A stretch of DNA of 38,493 nucleotides from DATGFK01 sp040007395. Lineage in GTDB: Bacteria; Chloroflexota; Anaerolineae; Aggregatilineales; UBA2796. The notes under the pieces were generated by a model. It saw only the letters and a program-made list of their open reading frames with translations, made no database searches and was not told where the DNA came from. Shown here piece after piece: positions 33,991 through 38,493 of this stretch (within the stretch, counting starts at the first letter, position 1; the number at the start of each line of letters is the position of its first letter). The DNA is taken from assembly GCA_040007395.1 (NCBI GenBank), contig JBDTVG010000276.1, positions 1 to 38,493 of the forward strand, written 5' to 3'. The position numbers were made by a program, and so were the translations under genes.

Positions 33991-34000
33991 ATTATAGCAC
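33991..34000 (-). promoter_or_regulatory. Extended -10 promoter for the SWIM gene
   Basis: On the minus strand this reads GTGCTATAAT, an extended -10 (TGnTATAAT). A -35 match is poor, as often seen with extended -10 promoters. It lies in the 321-bp divergent gap 33866-34186. Confidence 0.5.
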
Positions 34001-34020
34001 ATTTGTTCAATTTTGACTAG

Positions 34021-34050
34021 TTGACATTTCTTTTTGGTTGAGAATAAGAT
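34021..34050 (+). promoter_or_regulatory. Sigma-70 promoter for the Hsp70-like operon
   Basis: TTGACA at 34021-34026 (perfect) and TAAGAT at 34045-34050 with an 18-nt spacer. The leader to ATG 34187 would be about 130 nt. No CIRCE element or other heat-shock operator was seen in the gap. Confidence 0.5.
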
Positions 34051-34186
34051 AGAGTTTTGTTTTAGCATCCTAACCTCCGATTGAGACAACATTGAATACA
34101 CTAGCGGCTTTGCCTGCGTTGTATTTGCTATAAAATTCTTACTACTTTATCCGCCGAAATCATTGACGCTGTGAGTAAACGACACG

Positions 34187-35782
34187 ATGGGTCACAAGAT
34201 TGCTATCGACTTTGGAACGACGAACTCTGTAGTTGCCTATTGGAACAGCGATAAGGAAACCTCGGAGATCATCACTGTACCGGGGATTAGTGCCGCCGCT
34301 GATGCGGATCGGCTATCGTTGGTTCCGTCGCTGCTCTACATCCACGATGCAAGCGCGAACAAGGCCACGATTGGACAGGCGGTACGCGATAACAAGCTCG
34401 ACTATCAAAAAGATAATCGGCTGTTCCGCAACTTCAAGCGTGGGATCGTTGCCAGCCCTGCGCCTGAACCCCGCGAGATCGATGGGGTACTGTACGCAGA
34501 TCGTGATGCGGGGCGTAGTTTCGTGCGGCAACTGCTCGCGGCAATCCCCTATCAAAAAGCTGACATCGATCAACTGGTGTTGACGGCTCCTGTTGCGTCG
34601 TTTGAAGGCTATTTAGCGTGGCTCAACGAACTAATCACCGATATTGCGCCGGAGAAAATCCGTATTGTGGACGAATCGACGGCGGCGGCATTAGGCTATG
34701 CAGTAACCGAACCCGGCGCAGTGGTGTTAGTTTTCGACTTTGGCGGTGGCACGCTCGACCTTTCGTTGGTGCAGTTGCCCGAAAGTCGCGAAAAAACGGG
34801 TGGCCTAATCCAACGCCTGCTCAAAGGCAGCGCTGGACAGCACTCCGCTAAAGTCATTGCCAAAGCGGGGCGTATCATCGGCGGCAGCGACATCGATCAA
34901 TGGCTGCTAGCTGAAGTGTTGAAGCGTACCGGACTTTCTACCAAAGATTTGGGCAGCAGCTATACCTCGCTGTTGACACAGTGCGAACAGGCCAAGATCA
35001 CCCTTTCAACGGTTGAGAGCGTCGATCTCACATTTGAGGCAGGCGGCAAATCGCATAATGTGACGATCACTCGCCCCGAACTGGAAGCGCTATTGGAGGT
35101 CAACGGCTTTTCGAGTGCTCTGCGCCGCGTGGTTGATAAAGTGATGCACGTCGCCCACCAACGCGGAATCTTCAAGGAAGATATTAACTATGTGCTGCTC
35201 GTTGGTGGGACTTCGCTTATGCCCGCTGTGCAGAATATTCTCAAGCAATATTTTACCGATATGGCGGTTCGCTCGGACAAGCCCTTCACGGCAGTTGCCG
35301 AGGGAGCACTGCAAGTGGCGGCAGGCTTTGGCCTCGAAGATTATCTGGCACACAGCTACGGCATCCGGCATCTGGAAAACGGTGTTCACCTGTACGACGA
35401 GATTATCCCGATGGGCAGCCGCTATCCGACTCCTAAGCCGTTAGAGATTATCCTCAGTGCCGCCCACGATAAACAAGAGTCGATTGAGTTTGTCATCGGG
35501 GAGATTGATACTGATTCGGTGTCGATGCTGGAAGTCAAATATGAAGATGGGCAGGCGGTGTTTGTGGCACAGGCGGAACGCAGCAGCCAACAGATCATCC
35601 CACTGAACGAGGATAAAGTCGCGCAAATGCTAGCCAAGTTGATTCCACCCGGCGTGGCAGGCGAGGATCGGATTAAGGCTTATTTCAGCATCGATGACCG
35701 CCGCCAACTACGTCTCACTGTAACCGATATGGCGACTGATCAAACGCTGCTCAGTGATGTTGTCGTTGCGACCTTACGTTAA
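34187..35782 (+). CDS. Hsp70-family protein (DnaK-like)
   Basis: The 531-residue protein carries the Hsp70/actin ATPase signatures: IAIDFGTTNSVVAYW at the start (phosphate 1), VFDFGGGTLDLSLVQLP near residue 185 (phosphate 2) and YVLLVGGTSLMPAVQNIL near residue 340 (adenosine). The nucleotide-binding domain is complete, but the C-terminal ~150 residues are shorter than the DnaK substrate-binding domain plus lid (DnaK is ~640), so it belongs to the non-canonical Hsp70 group and may bind a dedicated client. No dnaJ or grpE is nearby; instead a HEAT-repeat gene follows after 23 nt. I infer a three-gene operon. Confidence 0.9.
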   Translation: MGHKIAIDFGTTNSVVAYWNSDKETSEIITVPGISAAADADRLSLVPSLLYIHDASANKATIGQAVRDNKLDYQKDNRLFRNFKRGIVASPAPEPREIDGVLYADRDAGRSFVRQLLAAIPYQKADIDQLVLTAPVASFEGYLAWLNELITDIAPEKIRIVDESTAAALGYAVTEPGAVVLVFDFGGGTLDLSLVQLPESREKTGGLIQRLLKGSAGQHSAKVIAKAGRIIGGSDIDQWLLAEVLKRTGLSTKDLGSSYTSLLTQCEQAKITLSTVESVDLTFEAGGKSHNVTITRPELEALLEVNGFSSALRRVVDKVMHVAHQRGIFKEDINYVLLVGGTSLMPAVQNILKQYFTDMAVRSDKPFTAVAEGALQVAAGFGLEDYLAHSYGIRHLENGVHLYDEIIPMGSRYPTPKPLEIILSAAHDKQESIEFVIGEIDTDSVSMLEVKYEDGQAVFVAQAERSSQQIIPLNEDKVAQMLAKLIPPGVAGEDRIKAYFSIDDRRQLRLTVTDMATDQTLLSDVVVATLR

Positions 35783-35805
35783 AAATTGCACCCGGAAAGG
35801 CTCTT

Positions 35806-36927
35806 ATGACTAGCTCTCCTGATACGCCAAAACTTACGGGGCGCGAACCCCGACTTTCGATCAGCTATGGGCAGCAAGGTCAACGCCGTCTGAGCGTGAT
35901 GGGTTTAGCCAACATGCTCAATCTGCTGCCTGCCAGTGCTATCTCGCTGCCCGCCCTGCATGAGGCGATTCGCAGCGAAGCGTTTTACGTGCGATACAGT
36001 GCCGCCAAAAAGCTCAGTGAACGTGGGGATCGCGATGCACGGCTGTTGATGCAGCAGGTCTTGACCGACGGAGAAGCGCCGTCACGGGCTAGCGCCGCCC
36101 GCCACCTTTACGGATTCTCGTGGTTTTCCGCCGAACCGCTGATCAAGCTGGCGCTCAAAGATAAAGACTCGCGAGTGCGCGAAAGCGTCATGTATGCGTT
36201 GTGTGATTTGCGTGAACTGGCTGCCTACGAGTTAATGACCGAAGCACTGCAAAACGAAAATGATGACGTGCGGATGGCGGCGGCATGGGGCTTGCGCGAC
36301 TGCCAAGATCCAGCGGCGATTCCCGTTCTCGAAGTGGTATTGCAAGCCGAAGACCCCGAAGTACGGATCAAGGCGTTAGAAGCGTTGGGTGCATCGGAAG
36401 TCCCCGCCGCCATGTCGATTGTCCGCAACGCGATGAACGATCCCGAACCGGATGTCAAATACGCAGCGACCTTGAGTCTGCTGGAACTGGCTGGTGAGGG
36501 TTGGTTGCAGGAACTATCGGGCATCATCGGGCGGACTAGTGGCGAAACCTTGCAACAGATTTTGCGCGGCTTTTTCCACGCCACCAACTACTTGAAGATC
36601 GATGTAGGCGAAAGCAAAGTCGCGGATATGATGATCGATGCGCTGGAAACGGCGCTGTTCGACGATTTGGCAGAGGCACGTATGGCGGTGATCTGGCCTC
36701 TGGCATGGATGCGCCACCAACGGATGCCGGGAGTACTCAAACAGGCATACTATCGCGAACAGAACAGCGAAGTCAAGGCGCATGTGGTGCGGGTATCGGT
36801 TGGCCTGATGTCTGAGGTCGGTGAGGAACTACTGCAAGCGGCGCTCAAGGATAGCGATCCCGAAGTCAAATCGGTTGCCGATAAGATTATGCAGGATCGA
36901 GCCAAAGCCAAGCGTGCGGCAGTTTAA
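35806..36927 (+). CDS. HEAT-repeat protein
   Basis: A 373-residue alpha-solenoid with consecutive HEAT/PBS-lyase-type repeats: DSRVRESVMYALCDLRE, NDDVRMAAAWGLRDCQDPAAIPVL, DPEVRIKALEALGASEVPAAMSIV and DPEPDVKYAATLSLLELAGEG. The N-terminal ~40 residues are extended and polar. Such repeats bind other proteins; no catalytic site is seen. GGAAAGG precedes ATG 35806 and the gap from the Hsp70-like gene is 23 nt, so co-expression is likely. I infer it may be a partner or client-binding scaffold of that chaperone. Confidence 0.88.
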   Translation: MTSSPDTPKLTGREPRLSISYGQQGQRRLSVMGLANMLNLLPASAISLPALHEAIRSEAFYVRYSAAKKLSERGDRDARLLMQQVLTDGEAPSRASAARHLYGFSWFSAEPLIKLALKDKDSRVRESVMYALCDLRELAAYELMTEALQNENDDVRMAAAWGLRDCQDPAAIPVLEVVLQAEDPEVRIKALEALGASEVPAAMSIVRNAMNDPEPDVKYAATLSLLELAGEGWLQELSGIIGRTSGETLQQILRGFFHATNYLKIDVGESKVADMMIDALETALFDDLAEARMAVIWPLAWMRHQRMPGVLKQAYYREQNSEVKAHVVRVSVGLMSEVGEELLQAALKDSDPEVKSVADKIMQDRAKAKRAAV

Positions 36928-36970
36928 CTTCATCTCTCCACCTCAGTAAATTACGGATTGGAGTAGAACA

Positions 36971-37567
36971 TTGACGGAGGATCTGTCTTTTTCTGATCTA
37001 ATGGCTGTATTTAATTTCACAGAAGAAGACCTCCGCGCTAATCGCCAGTTGGCTTTGAGTGATGCTCAACGCCGCAAAATAGCTTTCATAGTGCTAGCGG
37101 CAATGAGGCCATTGCCCTCGTTGGCACTTCAGCTAATGCCGATTATGCTGCTCACTCCGATTGTCCTTATCATCAATGCCGTTACAGGTTCAACCATTAC
37201 CGCGAACGGCGCTGTACCTTTCGAGCTATCTTTGTTTGCTATAAATCTCATTTTTTGGGTTACGTTGATATTAGGGGCATCTATTTCATTCATCCCTGGT
37301 GTAATGCTACGTTTGTGGGGAATGCGTATTGATCTGTCCAGAAAAGACGTAATGATGATCAATGGGCGGATTCATTTGCGTGTTGAACAACGAAAGGTAC
37401 TCAAGGGGACAACGTATGAGTTTGACCTACTCGACATCAATGGCCTGACATTCTTGATTACAGATTTTCAGCGAAGAGTATTGGTTAACTACAATGCTTA
37501 TTCGTTTCACATCTACTATTTAGCGACATCGAGGATTATCCTGTCTGCCGAGCCAATAAATCGGTAA
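36971..37567 (+). CDS. Two-span membrane protein of the Hsp70/HEAT operon
   Basis: A 198-residue protein beginning at TTG 36971, with GGAG 7 nt upstream. The N-terminal ~40 residues are cytoplasmic-type (FSDLMAVFNFTEEDLRANRQ). Two hydrophobic spans follow at about residues 50-72 (ALQLMPIMLLTPIVLIINAV) and 90-115 (INLIFWVTLILGASISFIPG). The C-terminal ~80 residues are beta-rich. I do not recognise the family. It lies 43 nt after the HEAT gene and before a hairpin, probably as the last gene of the operon. Confidence 0.6.
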   Translation: MTEDLSFSDLMAVFNFTEEDLRANRQLALSDAQRRKIAFIVLAAMRPLPSLALQLMPIMLLTPIVLIINAVTGSTITANGAVPFELSLFAINLIFWVTLILGASISFIPGVMLRLWGMRIDLSRKDVMMINGRIHLRVEQRKVLKGTTYEFDLLDINGLTFLITDFQRRVLVNYNAYSFHIYYLATSRIILSAEPINR

Positions 37568-37572
37568 GAAAA

Positions 37573-37601
37573 TGTGTCAAGCGGCTGGGCTGTCCTTGAC
37601 A
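37573..37601 (+). terminator. Hairpin after the membrane-protein gene
   Basis: Perfect 8-bp stem (37573-37580 with 37594-37601), 13-nt loop, 6 nt after the TAA; the downstream tract CTTCATTTGG is only weakly T-rich. Confidence 0.5.
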
Positions 37602-37660
37602 CTTCATTTGGATAAATAGTGAACACAATAATCTGTTCGTAATTTTTAAGGAGATCAAAA

Positions 37661-38446
37661 ATGGCTGGACGTTTAGATGGTAAAGTTGCCATCGTGACAG
37701 GCGCGGGCAAAGGGATCGGGCGAGCTTCGGCGCTGGCACTGGCGCGAGAAGGCGCACACGTTGTCATTACCTCGCGCACCAAATCCGATCTGGATGGACT
37801 CGCCGCAGAGGTCGCGGCGCTGGACAACGGTACAAAAGCGTTGGTCGTTCCGGCGGACGTGAGCAGTGAAGCCGATGTTGATCGGCTGGCAAAAGCGGCC
37901 TTCGACACCTTTGGCGAAGTCGAGATCCTCGTCAATAATGCGGGGGTAGGCAAGAACGGCACCGTTTCGTCACTGACCACCGAAGACTATGACTGGATCA
38001 TGAATACCAACATGCGTTCGACGTGGCTATGTACCAAAGCCTTCATGCCGCCCATGATCGCCCGCAAACACGGCGCGATTATCTTTGTGAGTTCGGTGGC
38101 GGGGTTGGCGGGCTTGCCCAACGAACCGATCTACTGCGCCACCAAATTTGCCCAGATCGGTTTTGCCCAGTCGATAGACTACGAAGCCTATCCGAACAAC
38201 GTGAAGATCAGCGTGATCGCGCCGGGTGGCACAAACACCACCTACGGCTTCGACAACGGGACACGCACTCCCGGCGACCCAATGTTGGAGGGCTTCCACG
38301 AGTCAGAAGATATTGCAGACGCGGTGGTGTTCGCGGCAACTCAGCCGCCGAAATCGCGAGTCTTCATGGTCTGGATGCGACCTATGAACGAGTCGTTGGG
38401 CGCGGGTTCCGGCGAAAAGTTCAAGACTCCACCAAAGCAAGATTAA
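37661..38446 (+). CDS. Short-chain dehydrogenase/reductase (SDR) oxidoreductase
   Basis: The 261-residue protein is a classical SDR with a Rossmann fold. VAIVTGAGKGIGRASALALA (residues ~8-27) is the TGxxxGxG cofactor motif, and the following basic residue in ITSRTKSDL suggests NADP(H). LVNNAGVG (~88-95) is the NNAG motif, FVSSVAGL holds the catalytic Ser, and IYCATKFAQIG (~157) the YxxxK pair. Substrate is not predictable. AAGGAG lies 8 nt before ATG 37661. The gene appears to be separate from the upstream operon. The remaining 47 bp to the window end show nothing. Confidence 0.92.
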   Translation: MAGRLDGKVAIVTGAGKGIGRASALALAREGAHVVITSRTKSDLDGLAAEVAALDNGTKALVVPADVSSEADVDRLAKAAFDTFGEVEILVNNAGVGKNGTVSSLTTEDYDWIMNTNMRSTWLCTKAFMPPMIARKHGAIIFVSSVAGLAGLPNEPIYCATKFAQIGFAQSIDYEAYPNNVKISVIAPGGTNTTYGFDNGTRTPGDPMLEGFHESEDIADAVVFAATQPPKSRVFMVWMRPMNESLGAGSGEKFKTPPKQD

Positions 38447-38493
38447 TATCCCCAGCCCGTGTATTGGCTACCCCTACAATCACGCGGCGGATA

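Noticed and set aside
1..38493. tRNA, rRNA and CRISPR arrays
   Set aside because: No cloverleaf, rRNA core sequence or regularly spaced repeats were found on reading the intergenic regions.

Overview
The window is a gene-dense piece of a bacterial chromosome, of middling GC by eye (no figure computed). Genes lie on both strands, Shine-Dalgarno sites are common, and several genes appear to start with GTG or TTG. The mix fits a Chloroflexota (Anaerolineae-like) genome: a 603-residue TGS-domain uridine kinase, CHAD, DICT, FHA/zinc-ribbon, WD40, HEAT and TPR proteins, a deazaflavin-type nitroreductase relative, and short palindromic intergenic repeats. This is an inference; there is no rRNA or other decisive marker here. 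I saw no tRNA, rRNA or CRISPR array.

Layout. 1-3.1 kb: a stand-alone DICT sensor protein, a small membrane protein and a zinc-ribbon/FHA protein. 3.1-7.2 kb (minus): a run of beta-lactamase-fold hydrolase, queG and a CHAD protein; a decayed copy of the first ~55 bp of queG lies just upstream of the hydrolase. 7.3-9.2 kb (plus): an alpha/beta hydrolase, a ~120-nt palindrome that folds like a structured RNA, a clear promoter, then rplY with a terminator. 9.2-12.5 kb (minus): a single-polypeptide restriction-modification enzyme of the type ISP/IIG kind. 12.7-14.5 kb: uridine kinase.

14.6-20.2 kb is the accessory highlight, a polymorphic-toxin island read on the minus strand. Two cassettes share a nearly identical signal peptide plus Hint module (504 bp, gap-free, about 30 mismatches by hand count) joined to unrelated C-terminal toxin-like domains, each followed by a small putative immunity gene. 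The same signal-peptide DNA also heads a third, non-Hint secreted protein. The second Hint cassette has lost its ATG (ATT in its place) yet stays fully open, so it looks like a silent or weakly expressed cassette. Further upstream are the last 14 codons of another toxin-like gene and its putative immunity gene, broken by an IS5-type fragment and a complete IS982-family element.

20.2-29.5 kb is mostly chromosomal: nitroreductase-like protein, trpS translationally coupled to a zinc-ribbon protein, a PlsC acyltransferase, a 2TM protein, an MFS transporter, a DegT-type aminotransferase, a secreted WD40 protein and a membrane protein, separated by two families of palindromic repeats. 29.7-38.5 kb holds an IS4-type transposase remnant, a TPR protein, a short UvrA-like ATPase behind a SWIM zinc-finger gene, a likely Hsp70-like/HEAT/membrane-protein operon, and an SDR oxidoreductase.
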